From positions 248,001-312,000 of the forward strand of contig NZ_RCCP01000001.1 of assembly GCF_003664125.1 (NCBI RefSeq): 64,000 bases of DNA, given 5' to 3'. Position 1 is the stretch's first letter; each line of letters opens with the position of its first letter. A program made the translations under genes and the position numbers. A model generated the notes under the pieces. It saw only the letters and a program-made list of their open reading frames with translations. It made no database searches and was not told where the DNA came from. This DNA is from Planococcus citreus. GTDB lineage: Bacteria > Bacillota > Bacilli > Bacillales_A > Planococcaceae. Below are positions 29,102-38,038 of this stretch, piece after piece.

Positions 29102-30262
29102 TTAGCCTACAAGTTCTACGATCTGTTTCGCGCCATCTGCCATAGTGCCAGCAGCTACGATGTTCAGACCTGATTCGTTCAGCAGTTTTTTACCAATTTC
29201 TACGTTTGTGCCTTCAAGACGGACGACTAATGGCACTTCCAGGCTGACTTCTTTAGCCGCTTGGATAACGCCTTCCGCAATGATGTCGCACTTCATGATT
29301 CCGCCGAAAATGTTAACGAAGATTCCTTTGACATTCTTATCAGAAAGAATGATCTTGAAAGCTTCTGTTACTTTCTCAGCGGTGGCACCGCCCCCAACGT
29401 CAAGGAAGTTAGCGGGTGAGCCGCCGTAATAGTTAATCGTATCCATTGTTGCCATAGCAAGGCCGGCACCGTTAACCATACAGCCGATGTTTCCGTCCAA
29501 AGAGATGTAGCTCAAGTCATACTTGGAAGCTTCGATTTCTTTAGCATCTTCTTCATCATAATCGCGCATTTCCATGATGTCCTGATGACGGTAAAGAGCG
29601 TTTGCATCGAAGTTGAACTTCGCATCCAAAGCTACTACCTGCCCGTCGCCTGTAACAACCAATGGGTTGATTTCAACGATTGCTGCGTCTTTTTCCACAT
29701 AAGCCTGGTAAAGGCCTAGCATCAATTTCGCGGCTTTGTTGACAAGCTTAGCCGGGATGTTCATGTTGAATGCCATGCGGCGAGCCTGGAAGCCAGTCAA
29801 ACCGACAACAGGATCGATAGCTTCATAGAAGATACGCTCCGGTGTGTTTGCTGCCACTTCTTCGATGTCCATGCCGCCTTCTTCTGATCCCATCAAGTTG
29901 ACTAGGGAAGTTTCACGGTCAAGAACCAATCCAAGATAGTATTCCTTCTCGATGTTGCTGCCCGCTTCGATGTAAAGGCGTTTAACTTCTTTGCCTTCTG
30001 GGCCTGTCTGATGCGTTACGAGGACCTTGCCAAGCAATTCCTTCGCATATTCACGCACTTCGTCCAAGTTTTTCGCCAGCTTGACGCCGCCTGCCTTGCC
30101 TCGTCCACCTGCGTGGATTTGGGCTTTAACAACGACAACATCCGAACCAAGTTCTTTCGCTGCTTTGACTGCTTCTTCAGGTGAAAAAGCAACATGGCCT
30201 TCTGGTACTGATACGCCATATTGTTTCAGGACCTGTTTTCCCTGATATTCATGGATATTCAT
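29102..30262 (-). CDS. sucC: Succinyl-CoA synthetase beta subunit
   Basis: 386 residues, [20 protein letters not shown] at the start; an ATP-grasp domain with [32 protein letters not shown] (metal-binding), a [20 protein letters not shown] segment and the C-terminal [16 protein letters not shown] motif. It binds nucleotide and pairs with SucD. First gene of a two-gene operon with its own promoter. Confidence 0.96.
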   Translation of the reverse strand: MNIHEYQGKQVLKQYGVSVPEGHVAFSPEEAVKAAKELGSDVVVVKAQIHAGGRGKAGGVKLAKNLDEVREYAKELLGKVLVTHQTGPEGKEVKRLYIEAGSNIEKEYYLGLVLDRETSLVNLMGSEEGGMDIEEVAANTPERIFYEAIDPVVGLTGFQARRMAFNMNIPAKLVNKAAKLMLGLYQAYVEKDAAIVEINPLVVTGDGQVVALDAKFNFDANALYRHQDIMEMRDYDEEDAKEIEASKYDLSYISLDGNIGCMVNGAGLAMATMDTINYYGGSPANFLDVGGGATAEKVTEAFKIILSDKNVKGIFVNIFGGIMKCDIIAEGVIQAAKEVSLEVPLVVRLEGTNVEIGKKLLNESGLNIVAAGTMADGAKQIVELVG

Positions 30263-30311
30263 CTGTCATCCTCCAATCAAACATCTGTCTCTTAATTTTA
30301 TTGCCTCTACC

Positions 30312-30340
30312 ATTGTATTAAAGTTGCCACAGAATGTCCA
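30312..30340 (-). promoter_or_regulatory. sucCD promoter
   Basis: On the minus strand TGGACA (30335-30340), a 17-bp spacer and TACAAT (30312-30317), placed 50 nt before the sucC start. Confidence 0.7.
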
Positions 30341-30383
30341 CAGCTGACAGCCACTCTGCATAAAACTTCGAATTTTCCGTCTC

Positions 30384-31154
30384 TTACGGTCTTTCAGCCA
30401 TCGATTTTACTGGCTCAAAGCTCTTGCGGTGGATTGGGCATGGGCCATGCGCTTCAAGCGCCGCGAGATGGTCTTTCGTACCGTATCCCGCATGCTTCGA
30501 AAACCCGTATTGTGGATACATCTCGGCGTAGTCATCCATTAGGTCATCGCGGCCGGTCTTTGCCAGGATCGATGCAGCGGCGATGCATAAACTTTTCGCA
30601 TCGCCTTTGATGATCGCTTCAGAATGCATCGAAAGCGTCAACTTCATGGCATCCGCCAACACCACATCAGGTGGCGTGCCCAAATTGTTTGCTGCTGCTT
30701 CCATCGATTGTTTTGTCGCTTGGAAAATATTCAGCCGGTCGATGGCTTCAGGCGGCTGGATATGGACTGACCAACTGATCGCCTGTTGCTTGATGAGCTG
30801 CGCTAATTCGTTGCGCTTCGCTTTCGCTATTATTTTTGAATCGTCCAATCCGATGAATGCGCTGCAATCTTCCGGCAAAATGACGGCTGCCGTTACGACC
30901 GGGCCGGCAAGCGGACCGCGCCCTGCCTCGTCGATGCCGGCAACGAGCGAAGCCGGATGTTTCTTGAACTGCCGATCAAAGCTTTGCTTGTCTTCCAAGT
31001 CCCGCAGCAAAGAAAGCTTTTTGTCGAAACGGCGCTGCCAGGAGGCGAGCAATTGCTGGACGCTTTTGCGCGAATCGCTTTTCAACTCCTCCATCCACGG
31101 TTCGAATGTTTCTGCCTGCAATAATTTTTCCTTGATTGATGCTGTCGTCTCCAA
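30384..31154 (-). CDS. rnhB: Ribonuclease HII
   Basis: 256 residues from a TTG start (GGAAGTGG upstream). The catalytic motif VAGIDEAGRGPLAGPVVTAA holds the Asp-Glu pair, with further acids in LDDSKIIAK and VVLADAMKL. The N-terminal ~70-residue extension is usual in Bacillales. It cuts the RNA part of RNA-DNA hybrids and single ribonucleotides in DNA. It follows rbgA, as in B. subtilis. Confidence 0.95.
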   Translation of the reverse strand: METTASIKEKLLQAETFEPWMEELKSDSRKSVQQLLASWQRRFDKKLSLLRDLEDKQSFDRQFKKHPASLVAGIDEAGRGPLAGPVVTAAVILPEDCSAFIGLDDSKIIAKAKRNELAQLIKQQAISWSVHIQPPEAIDRLNIFQATKQSMEAAANNLGTPPDVVLADAMKLTLSMHSEAIIKGDAKSLCIAAASILAKTGRDDLMDDYAEMYPQYGFSKHAGYGTKDHLAALEAHGPCPIHRKSFEPVKSMAERP

Positions 31155-31174
31155 GTAGCCACTTCCTTTTCACA

Positions 31175-31206
31175 AAGAAATAGCGAGCCCTGTTTGAGGA
31201 CCCGCT
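31175..31206 (-). terminator. Possible attenuating terminator between rbgA and rnhB
   Basis: A 9-bp stem with two G-T pairs on the minus-strand RNA (31198-31206 with 31182-31190), followed by ATTTCTTTG. Weak T-run, so probably partial. Confidence 0.45.
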
Positions 31207-31209
31207 GTG

Positions 31210-32085
31210 TTATGCCAATTCGTCTTGTTCCACAATCATTTCATCCCGGTAATCGAATGTGATGCGCCCGAGATGCTGGTTGCGGATATCGCGGATGATG
31301 ATCTCGGCTGTCATTTCATAATCGACTTCGTTATCCGGTCCGATTATATAGCGTTTTTTGCCGATATGGTCGAAGGTCTTCACCAAGTCTTCATCGATAT
31401 GGTCAATGCCGTAACGGTCCATCAAACGGTCCGGATAGCGCTTTTCCAAAAACTTCAGCGCATAAATCGCCAGTTCCTGCATTTGGATGACCGAATCTTT
31501 GATCGCCCCCGTGACCGCAAGTTTCTGCCCGGTCTCCTGATCCTCGAATTTCGGCCAGAGGATCCCTGGCGTATCGAGCAATTCGATTTCCTTGCCGACT
31601 TTGATCCATTGCTGTGCTTTCGTGACGCCTGGCATATTGCCCGTTTTCGCTAGGCTTTTCTTGGCGAGGCGGTTGATCAACGTCGATTTCCCGACGTTCG
31701 GGATTCCGACGATCATGGCCCGTATGGCGCGCGGCTTGATGCCTTTCGCTTCCATGCGGTCCCACTTCTCTTTAAGGATCTCCTTCGAAGCTTTCGTGAC
31801 TGCCTGAAGCCCTTTTCCTTCCAAGGAATTGATCGCCACGGCGCGTGTCCCTTCTCGTTCGAAATGCTCGATCCATTTCTTTGTTTCCCGCTCGTCTGCC
31901 ATATCCATTTTATTGAGAATGATGAGGCGGGGCTTTTGCTGGATTACTTGGTCGATCATCGGGTTGCGCGATGACAACGGCAAGCGTGCATCCACCAATT
32001 CGAAGATGATATCCACCAACTTCAGTTTTTCTGTTACTTCCCGGCGCGCTTTTGCCATATGTCCGGGAAACCATTGAATCGTCAT
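31210..32085 (-). CDS. rbgA: Ribosome biogenesis GTPase RbgA
   Basis: 291 residues with circularly permuted GTPase motifs: G4 NKMD (~58), then G1 [14 protein letters not shown] (~127) and G3 DTPG (~173). The N-terminus [14 protein letters not shown] is the family signature. It helps late assembly of the 50S subunit. It follows lepB by 11 nt and is probably in one operon with it and rnhB. Confidence 0.95.
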   Translation of the reverse strand: MTIQWFPGHMAKARREVTEKLKLVDIIFELVDARLPLSSRNPMIDQVIQQKPRLIILNKMDMADERETKKWIEHFEREGTRAVAINSLEGKGLQAVTKASKEILKEKWDRMEAKGIKPRAIRAMIVGIPNVGKSTLINRLAKKSLAKTGNMPGVTKAQQWIKVGKEIELLDTPGILWPKFEDQETGQKLAVTGAIKDSVIQMQELAIYALKFLEKRYPDRLMDRYGIDHIDEDLVKTFDHIGKKRYIIGPDNEVDYEMTAEIIIRDIRNQHLGRITFDYRDEMIVEQDELA

Positions 32086-32096
32086 GCTACCACTCC

Positions 32097-32654
32097 TTAT
32101 TTTACGATGCCGGCTTCATCCACCGGCCAAAAAACGAAATTCGTATTGCCGATCACTTCATCGATCGGCACCAGCCCGATATGGCGGCTGTCTTTGCTCG
32201 CCCTGCGGTTATCCCCCATGACGAATACATAGCCGTCCGGGATGGTGGAATAGCTGGTGATATCCTCAAGCACAAAATCTTCTGTCAAGGTGCCGGTAAT
32301 GCCTGTCTTGTACTGGTCAAGATAAGGTTCTTCCACTGCTTCTCCATTTATAAAGAGCTGGTCTTCCTCATAGGCAACATGGTCGCCCGGTAATCCGATG
32401 ACCCGCTTGATATAGTCTTTTTGTTCCGGCGCATGAAAAACGATGATGTCGAATCGATCCGGTTCGCCGATATTATAGCCGATTTTGTTGACGATCATCC
32501 GGTCGCCGTGTTCAAGAGTCGGCATCATCGATTCCCCGTCCACCACAATGGGGGTGAATAGGAAAAACCGGATAATTGCCGCAAGGCCGAACGCGATCAA
32601 TAGAGCTTTGGACCATTCCCACACTTCATTTTTCTGTTTCCCTTCAGCTTCCAT
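32097..32654 (-). CDS. lepB: Type I signal peptidase
   Basis: 185 residues. One membrane segment near residues 17-37 ([20 protein letters not shown]); the catalytic Ser in DGESMMPTL (about residue 42); the Lys in [11 protein letters not shown] (~82); and the C-terminal box [16 protein letters not shown]. It removes signal peptides on the outer face of the membrane. Small size and single helix are typical of Bacillales Sip enzymes. Confidence 0.94.
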   Translation of the reverse strand: MEAEGKQKNEVWEWSKALLIAFGLAAIIRFFLFTPIVVDGESMMPTLEHGDRMIVNKIGYNIGEPDRFDIIVFHAPEQKDYIKRVIGLPGDHVAYEEDQLFINGEAVEEPYLDQYKTGITGTLTEDFVLEDITSYSTIPDGYVFVMGDNRRASKDSRHIGLVPIDEVIGNTNFVFWPVDEAGIVK

Positions 32655-32683
32655 GCGTGTTCCTCCCCGCGCTTAATGCTTTA

Positions 32684-32712
32684 ATTGTACAGCGAAACAA
32701 GGTGTTTAGCAA
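32684..32712 (-). promoter_or_regulatory. lepB-rbgA-rnhB promoter
   Basis: Minus strand TTGCTA (32707-32712), a 17-bp spacer and TACAAT (32684-32689), 30 nt before the lepB start. Confidence 0.7.
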
Positions 32713-32773
32713 AGAAAAGAAAAGCTATCACCCTGCATTTACTATGCTCTTTACGCCCTGTAAACAGCATATT

Positions 32774-32804
32774 AAAAGGCCCAGGCGATAAGCCCGGGCC
32801 TTTT
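32774..32804. terminator. Second terminator between rplS and lepB
   Basis: A 13-bp stem with one mismatch (32774-32786 with 32792-32804). It ends in TTTT on both strands, so it can serve rplS. Confidence 0.75.
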
Positions 32805-32810
32805 AAATGC

Positions 32811-32837
32811 AAAAGAAGAAGGCATTAAGCCTTCTTC
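32811..32837 (-). terminator. rplS terminator
   Basis: A perfect 9-bp stem (32815-32823 with 32829-32837) followed on the minus strand by TTTTGC. It stands in tandem with the stem at 32774-32804. Confidence 0.7.
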
Positions 32838-32850
32838 CCTGTTTGCGATA

Positions 32851-33195
32851 TTAACGGATTTCTTTGATACGAGCTGCTTTACCGCGTAGGTTGCGCAAGT
32901 AGTACAATTTAGCACGACGTACTTTACCACGGCGAGTAACTTCAAGCTGAGCGATTTTCGGTGTGTGTACAGGGAATGTACGTTCAACACCTACACCGTA
33001 CGAGATTTTACGGACAGTAAATGATTCACTGATTCCGCCTCCGCGACGGCTGATAACGACTCCTTCGTATACCTGGATACGTTCGCGAGTTCCCTCGACA
33101 ACTTTCACGTGGACGCGAACAGTATCTCCTGGACGGAAATCTGGAAGATCCGCACGAAGTTGTTCTTTAGTGATTTCAGCAATGATGTTTTGCAT
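32851..33195 (-). CDS. rplS: 50S ribosomal protein L19
   Basis: 114 residues: [36 protein letters not shown], the basic [19 protein letters not shown]-like middle and the C-terminal [21 protein letters not shown]19 lies at the 30S-50S interface. It has its own promoter and leader after trmD and two terminators, so it is expressed apart from its neighbours. Confidence 0.97.
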   Translation of the reverse strand: MQNIIAEITKEQLRADLPDFRPGDTVRVHVKVVEGTRERIQVYEGVVISRRGGGISESFTVRKISYGVGVERTFPVHTPKIAQLEVTRRGKVRRAKLYYLRNLRGKAARIKEIR

Positions 33196-33282
33196 GTTTT
33201 TTCTCTCCTTCTACAGATGCTCTTGCAATCCGTAATCTTTGCAGCGGAACACCGTGATTCGTGTACTTTACATAAAAGTACA
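33196..33282 (-). promoter_or_regulatory. rplS 5' leader, possible L19 leader element
   Basis: About 85 nt lie between the predicted start of transcription and rplS. They contain a stem (GTACTTT/AAAGTAC arms near 33263-33280) and the ribosome site GAAGGAGAG. B. subtilis rplS has a known structured leader (L19 leader) in this place. That this is the same class is inferred from position and the hairpin only. Confidence 0.4.
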
Positions 33283-33288
33283 TTCTCC

Positions 33289-33317
33289 ATACTACCACTT
33301 CATGCGTCTGGCTGCAA
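33289..33317 (-). promoter_or_regulatory. rplS promoter
   Basis: Minus strand TTGCAG (33312-33317), a 17-bp spacer and TAGTAT (33289-33294), between trmD and rplS. Confidence 0.65.
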
Positions 33318-33330
33318 GAGCTATCGTGAT

Positions 33331-34062
33331 TTATTTTTCGGCTTGTAAACGAGCCAATATGGTTTTCTGCTTATCGCTAAGTTCGACATGGTCGAGAAGG
33401 TCCGGACGGCGTTCGAGCGTGCGCTTCAAGCCTTGCTCTTCGCGCCAGTCTTCAATTTTAGCGTGGTTGCCAGAAGTCAATACGTCCGGGACGGCCATGT
33501 CTCTATAGATCGCTGGACGCGTGTAATGCGGATGCTCCAAGAGGCCGGTCGAAAAGGAATCGCGGACCGGTGAATCGCTATTGCCAAGCACACCCGGCAA
33601 CAGCCTTACAACGCTGTCGATCACGGTCATGGCCGCCAGCTCCCCGCCGGTCAATACGAAATCGCCGATGGAGATCTCGTCAGTGACCAAATGTTCCCGG
33701 ATGCGTTCATCGTAGCCTTCGTAATGGCCGCAAATGAACACCAGTTCCTCTTCAAAGGCAAGTTCTTCCGCCTTCTGCTGTGTAAAGCGCTCGCCTTGTG
33801 GGCACATCAAGATGACACGCGGTTTCTTGCCGTCATTTGTAATGCTTTCGACCGCATTGAACACTGGTTCGGGTTTCAGCACCATGCCAGCGCCCCCGCC
33901 GAACGGGTAATCATCCACTTGGCGCTTGTTGTCGGCAAATTCGCGGATGTCAACAACCCCTAAAGTTACCGCACCTTTATCTTGTGCTTTTTTCATGATC
34001 GAATGCTGGAACACCCCTTCGAACATAGGCGGAAAAAGAGATAGCACTTGGATGTTCATCAT
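33331..34062 (-). CDS. trmD: tRNA (guanine-37-N1)-methyltransferase
   Basis: 243 residues, [20 protein letters not shown]; the knotted SAM site with [31 protein letters not shown] and [15 protein letters not shown]. It methylates G37 next to the anticodon of several tRNAs, preventing frameshifts. It overlaps rimM by 4 nt. Confidence 0.96.
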   Translation of the reverse strand: MMNIQVLSLFPPMFEGVFQHSIMKKAQDKGAVTLGVVDIREFADNKRQVDDYPFGGGAGMVLKPEPVFNAVESITNDGKKPRVILMCPQGERFTQQKAEELAFEEELVFICGHYEGYDERIREHLVTDEISIGDFVLTGGELAAMTVIDSVVRLLPGVLGNSDSPVRDSFSTGLLEHPHYTRPAIYRDMAVPDVLTSGNHAKIEDWREEQGLKRTLERRPDLLDHVELSDKQKTILARLQAEK

Positions 34063-34574
34063 GATAACAAGCCATCCAAAACATCGATGGTGATTTTCTT
34101 TTCATCGATATCGACTTCTTTGACCACGTCTTCGATATAAGGGATGTAATGCTTTTTGCCTTTTGCCGGCGTTACTTCCCAGACATCATTGGCGCCTGTC
34201 TCCAAAATCTCCGTTACTTTTCCGATCTCTTCACCTTCAACTGAAAACACTTGGCAGCCGAGAATTTCGTGATGGTAAAAAGCGCCTTCTTCCAAATCGC
34301 CGAGGTCGTGTTCAGCGATCTTCAGATATCCTTCCTTGAACGGTTCGACATCATTGATGTTCGGATAGCCTTCGAAAGATAGGAGATTGAAGTTTTTATG
34401 TGTACGATGGCTCGCCACTTTCACCATGATCGGCTTTTTCGCACCCGCTGTAAACAAGCCAAGCTTATTGCCGATCGCAAACCGTTCTTCCGGGAAATCG
34501 GTACGGGACATCACGCGCACTTCACCGCGGATCCCGTGGGTATTGACTATTTTTCCTACGTTAAACCATTCCAC
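34059..34574 (-). CDS. rimM: Ribosome maturation factor RimM
   Basis: 171 residues from GTG 34574 (GGAAGGGTG upstream). N-terminal barrel [20 protein letters not shown], central FKEGYLKI and a PRC-barrel domain ([35 protein letters not shown]). It helps 30S head assembly by binding S19. Longer upstream readings lack a ribosome site. Confidence 0.95.
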   Translation of the reverse strand: MEWFNVGKIVNTHGIRGEVRVMSRTDFPEERFAIGNKLGLFTAGAKKPIMVKVASHRTHKNFNLLSFEGYPNINDVEPFKEGYLKIAEHDLGDLEEGAFYHHEILGCQVFSVEGEEIGKVTEILETGANDVWEVTPAKGKKHYIPYIEDVVKEVDIDEKKITIDVLDGLLS

Positions 34575-34602
34575 GCATAAACACCCTTCCTGTATTTTTT
34601 CC

Positions 34603-34637
34603 TGAAAAAAAAGGAAGGAACCGGGGCTCCTTCCTTT
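34603..34637 (-). terminator. Intrinsic terminator between khpA and rimM
   Basis: A 10-bp stem (34628-34637 with 34610-34619) followed on the minus strand by a run of T (TTTTTTTT from the AAAGG arm onward). It overlaps the khpA stop. It sits inside what is a continuous operon in relatives, so rimM-trmD may rely on read-through or another promoter. Confidence 0.75.
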
Positions 34638-34870
34638 CAATCCACAATATCAAGGTACGTTTTCTTCTTATGATAATTCCCTGCTGCTGAATAGACGACA
34701 GAGCGTACAGCTTTCGCCACACGTCCTTGCTTGCCGATCACTTTCCCTGTATCGCTTTGATGCACGGAAAGCTTGTAGACGACTCGGTTAGTGTTTTCGT
34801 CTTTTTCAATACGAACTGCTTCCGGATAATCAACTAGCGGCTTGACGATCGTTTCAATCAGCTGCTCCAT
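34637..34870 (-). CDS. khpA: KH-domain RNA-binding protein KhpA
   Basis: 77 residues with a single KH domain: [20 protein letters not shown], then [20 protein letters not shown] containing the GxxG loop (IGKQG). KhpA pairs with KhpB in Firmicutes and affects cell division and RNA. It follows rpsP by 12 nt, as ylqC does in B. subtilis; ylqD is absent after it. Confidence 0.93.
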   Translation of the reverse strand: MEQLIETIVKPLVDYPEAVRIEKDENTNRVVYKLSVHQSDTGKVIGKQGRVAKAVRSVVYSAAGNYHKKKTYLDIVD

Positions 34871-34882
34871 AAGAACGCTCCC

Positions 34883-35155
34883 TTACTTGTTTAGTTTTTC
34901 GTTATGGAATTTCTCCATAATGCCGTTCTGAGAGAACAAGTTGCGTACTGTGTCAGATGGTTTAGCGCCATCATGAAGCCATTTCAACGCCAATTCTTCG
35001 TCGATTTTAACTTCAGCTGGAACTGTCAGCGGGTTGTAAGTACCTACTGTTTTGATTTGACGGCCGTCACGTGGAGCACGTGAATCAGCGACTACGATAC
35101 GGTAGAAAGGAGACTTTTTAGCTCCCATACGTTTTAAGCGAATTTTTACTGCCAT
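34883..35155 (-). CDS. rpsP: 30S ribosomal protein S16
   Basis: 90 residues from ATG 35155 (GGAGGTG upstream): [40 protein letters not shown] and a [17 protein letters not shown] motif. Structural protein of the 30S body. Confidence 0.97.
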   Translation of the reverse strand: MAVKIRLKRMGAKKSPFYRIVVADSRAPRDGRQIKTVGTYNPLTVPAEVKIDEELALKWLHDGAKPSDTVRNLFSQNGIMEKFHNEKLNK

Positions 35156-35193
35156 TTTATAAAGCACCTCCGAATAGTTTCACACAAGATATT

Positions 35194-35222
35194 ATATTAG
35201 CAAGCTTTAAAAGGTTTGTAAA
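35194..35222 (-). promoter_or_regulatory. rpsP promoter
   Basis: Minus strand TTTACA (35217-35222), a 17-bp spacer and TAATAT (35194-35199), 39 nt before rpsP in the ffh-rpsP gap. Confidence 0.55.
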
Positions 35223-35247
35223 GTATTTTTTCTTAACACTACCAAAT

Positions 35248-36606
35248 TTACTTGAAAAGCGAGTCCAGGCCTGGCATCGACATCTTTTTCTTGCCCTTTT
35301 TGCCGGCCATTCCGGACATTTGTTTCATCATTTTCTTCATGTCTTCAAACTGCTTGAGCAGCCTGTTGACGTCTTGGATGGACGTTCCGGAACCGCGTGC
35401 AATCCGTTTTTTGCGGTTTGCATTGATGATTTCGGGAGTCGTCTTCTCCTGGATCGTCATCGAGCGGATGATCGCTTCGACGCGCCCCATTTGGCTCTCG
35501 TCCACTTTGGCGTTTTCAAGGCCTTTGATTTTACCCGCGCCTGGGAGCATCTTCAAAATTTCATCGAGCGGCCCCATTTGCTTCACTTGATCCAATTGCT
35601 CAAGGAAATCATCGAATGTGAACGAAGACGTCCGGAATTTCTCTTCCAATTCCTTCGCCTTGGCCTCATCGACGTTCGTTTGCGCTTTTTCGATCAAGGA
35701 GAGCATATCGCCCATGCCGAGTATGCGGGAAGCCATGCGCTCTGGGTGGAATGGTTCAAGCGCGTCCATCTTCTCGCCTGTCCCGATATACTTGATCGGT
35801 TTTTCGGTGACGGCACGGATTGACAATGCCGCACCGCCGCGCGTGTCGCCGTCAAGTTTCGTCAAGACGACACCTGTGATGCCGATTGCGTCATCGAAGC
35901 TCTGCGCGACATTGACTGCATCCTGACCGGTCATCGCATCGACGACGAGGAAAATTTCATCCGGCTCTTTGATCGAACGGATGTCCTTCAATTCCTGCAT
36001 CAATTGCTCATCGACATGCAGGCGGCCTGCCGTATCGATGATGACTGTATCGAGATGTTCCGCTTTAGCATGTTCGATCGCTTCACGGGCGATATCGACA
36101 GGGTTTGCTTCCGTACCTTTGGAGAACACCGGCAGCGATAATTGCTTGCCGATTGTCTCAAGCTGGTTGATCGCAGCCGGGCGGTAAACGTCCGCTGCGA
36201 CGAGCAATGGCTTGCGGTTGTTCTTTTTGCGGAGCACGCCTGCAAGCTTACCGGTCGTCGTTGTCTTACCTGCCCCTTGCAAACCGACCATCATGATGAC
36301 AGTCGGCTGGCGTGTCGCAAATTCAATTTTGCTTTGTTCGCCGCCCATTAATTCAGTCAGTTCATCTTTGACGATTTTTACGACTTGCTGGCCTGGTGTC
36401 AAACTTTCCATCACTTCAAGGCCGACAGCGCGTTCGCTAACTTTCTTGATGAACGATTTGACGACTTTCAAGTTGACATCCGCTTCGATCAAGGCAAAGC
36501 GGACTTCGCGCATCATCTCTTTTACGTCTGCTTCGGACAATTTCCCTTTGCCTTTAATTTTGGTCATCGTTCCTTGCAGGCGTTCAGATAATCCTTCAAA
36601 TGCCAC
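35248..36606 (-). CDS. ffh: Signal recognition particle protein Ffh
   Basis: 452 residues: an N domain, a G domain with MMVGLQGAGKTTTTGKLAGV, DTAGR and TKLDGDTRGG, and a Met-rich M domain at the C-terminus (MRSMTIQEKTTPEIINANRK-like helix, RKKRIARGSGTSIQDVNRLL). It binds signal sequences and 4.5S/scRNA to target membrane proteins. Its regulator-like partner ylxM precedes it. Confidence 0.97.
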   Translation of the reverse strand: MAFEGLSERLQGTMTKIKGKGKLSEADVKEMMREVRFALIEADVNLKVVKSFIKKVSERAVGLEVMESLTPGQQVVKIVKDELTELMGGEQSKIEFATRQPTVIMMVGLQGAGKTTTTGKLAGVLRKKNNRKPLLVAADVYRPAAINQLETIGKQLSLPVFSKGTEANPVDIAREAIEHAKAEHLDTVIIDTAGRLHVDEQLMQELKDIRSIKEPDEIFLVVDAMTGQDAVNVAQSFDDAIGITGVVLTKLDGDTRGGAALSIRAVTEKPIKYIGTGEKMDALEPFHPERMASRILGMGDMLSLIEKAQTNVDEAKAKELEEKFRTSSFTFDDFLEQLDQVKQMGPLDEILKMLPGAGKIKGLENAKVDESQMGRVEAIIRSMTIQEKTTPEIINANRKKRIARGSGTSIQDVNRLLKQFEDMKKMMKQMSGMAGKKGKKKMSMPGLDSLFK

Positions 36607-36619
36607 TATATACCGCCTC

Positions 36620-36943
36620 CTAGTCCCATTCCTTCAACTCGTCCAAAAATTTCTGGACATTGTCATCTGTGAATGGCTGTTTTTCAAAAGTCGAGACGAG
36701 TTGCTGGCGCCGCTGGAATTTCTCGAACAGCTGCAACTTCTCCTCATATTCTTCAAGCATCGCTTCGGTCCGGCGGATATTGTCGTACACCGCTTGGCGG
36801 GTGATTTCATATTCTTCGGCAATTTCGCCGAGCGAATGGTCGTCCAGATAATACAAGCTCATATAGCTGCGCTGTTTGGGCGTCAGCAGCTCCTGATAGA
36901 AATCAAAAAGATAGTTCATTCTTGTCGTTTTTTCCAGTCCCAT
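36620..36943 (-). CDS. ylxM: YlxM/p13 family HTH protein
   Basis: 107 residues from ATG 36943. A sigma-factor-like HTH ([40 protein letters not shown]) plus a C-terminal helix. YlxM proteins associate with the SRP and are always next to ffh; the precise role is poorly known. Gap of 13 nt to ffh. Confidence 0.92.
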   Translation of the reverse strand: MGLEKTTRMNYLFDFYQELLTPKQRSYMSLYYLDDHSLGEIAEEYEITRQAVYDNIRRTEAMLEEYEEKLQLFEKFQRRQQLVSTFEKQPFTDDNVQKFLDELKEWD

Positions 36944-36975
36944 CAATGACGCTCACCCCATTCATACTCCTGTAT

Positions 36976-37004
36976 ACCATACTGAATCCCGAAGCCTCCG
37001 TCAA
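36976..37004 (-). promoter_or_regulatory. ylxM-ffh promoter
   Basis: Minus strand TTGACG (36999-37004), a 17-bp spacer and TATGGT (36976-36981), 33 nt before ylxM. Confidence 0.6.
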
Positions 37005-37010
37005 GTAATT

Positions 37011-38027
37011 TTACTTGTCTGAGCCCATTTCTTCCTGCTCTTCCCGGTCCAAGCCTTCGGCAAATAAGCCGTAGACGTATTTCTGCGGGTCGAACGGCTG
37101 AAGGTCATCGAGTTTTTCACCCAGCCCGACGAATTTCACCGGGATATTGAGCTTGTTGCGAATCGCCAGGACAATTCCGCCTTTTGCGGTACCGTCGAGT
37201 TTCGTCAAGACGATGCCCGTCACTTCCGTCACTTCTTTAAAGGTCTGGGCTTGAATCATGGCGTTTTGCCCTGTCGTCGCATCAAGTGCAAGCAGCACTT
37301 CATGAGGCGCCCCTGGAATTTCACGGGCAATAACGCGATGCACTTTCTGCAATTCATTCATCAAATTGACTTTGTTCTGCAGGCGGCCTGCCGTATCGCA
37401 GATCAAGACATCGATATTGCGCGATTTCGCGGCCCGCACGGCGTCGTACATGACCGCTGCCGGGTCGGAGCCTTCACTTTGTTTGATGGTTTCAACGCCG
37501 ACGCGCTGCCCCCAAACATCGAGCTGGTCGATCGCTCCGGCACGGAACGTGTCACCTGCTGCGAGCATGACCGACTTACCTTCATTTTTCAGGCGCTGCG
37601 CCAATTTTCCGATGGTTGTCGTTTTGCCGACGCCATTGACGCCGACCATCAAGATGACAGTCGGGCCCGATTCGGCAAAGGTCAATTCGCTCAATTCCTG
37701 ATCGCCTGCTTCGTAGATTTCGACAAGTTTCTCAGAAATGACCGACTGTACATTGGAAGTGTCTTTGACATTCTGTCGCTGCACTTCATAACGCAGTTCT
37801 TCCATCAGTTCGATGACCGTCTCAAAGCCGACGTCTGCCTGCAATAGCACTTCTTCCAATTCTTCAAAAAAGTCTTCATCGACTTTGCGGTAACGGGCGA
37901 CCAAGTCATTGATCTTCGACGTGAAGCCGGTCCGCGTTTTGCTTAAGCCTTCGCGGTATTTCTCGGTTGATTGTTCTTCTTCTACATTGTTGCTGAATTT
38001 ATCTTTTAATTTCTTAAAGAAACTCAT
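37011..38027 (-). CDS. ftsY: SRP receptor FtsY
   Basis: 338 residues. A charged A/N region, then the GTPase domain LMVGVNGVGKTTTIGKLAQR, ICDTAGRLQNKVNLMNEL, ALDATTGQNAMIQA, TKLDGTAKGGI and the C-terminal KFVGLGEKLDDLQPFDPQKY. It docks the ribosome-Ffh complex at the membrane. It follows smc by 11 nt. Confidence 0.97.
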   Translation of the reverse strand: MSFFKKLKDKFSNNVEEEQSTEKYREGLSKTRTGFTSKINDLVARYRKVDEDFFEELEEVLLQADVGFETVIELMEELRYEVQRQNVKDTSNVQSVISEKLVEIYEAGDQELSELTFAESGPTVILMVGVNGVGKTTTIGKLAQRLKNEGKSVMLAAGDTFRAGAIDQLDVWGQRVGVETIKQSEGSDPAAVMYDAVRAAKSRNIDVLICDTAGRLQNKVNLMNELQKVHRVIAREIPGAPHEVLLALDATTGQNAMIQAQTFKEVTEVTGIVLTKLDGTAKGGIVLAIRNKLNIPVKFVGLGEKLDDLQPFDPQKYVYGLFAEGLDREEQEEMGSDK

Positions 38028-38038
38028 CGACTCACTCC

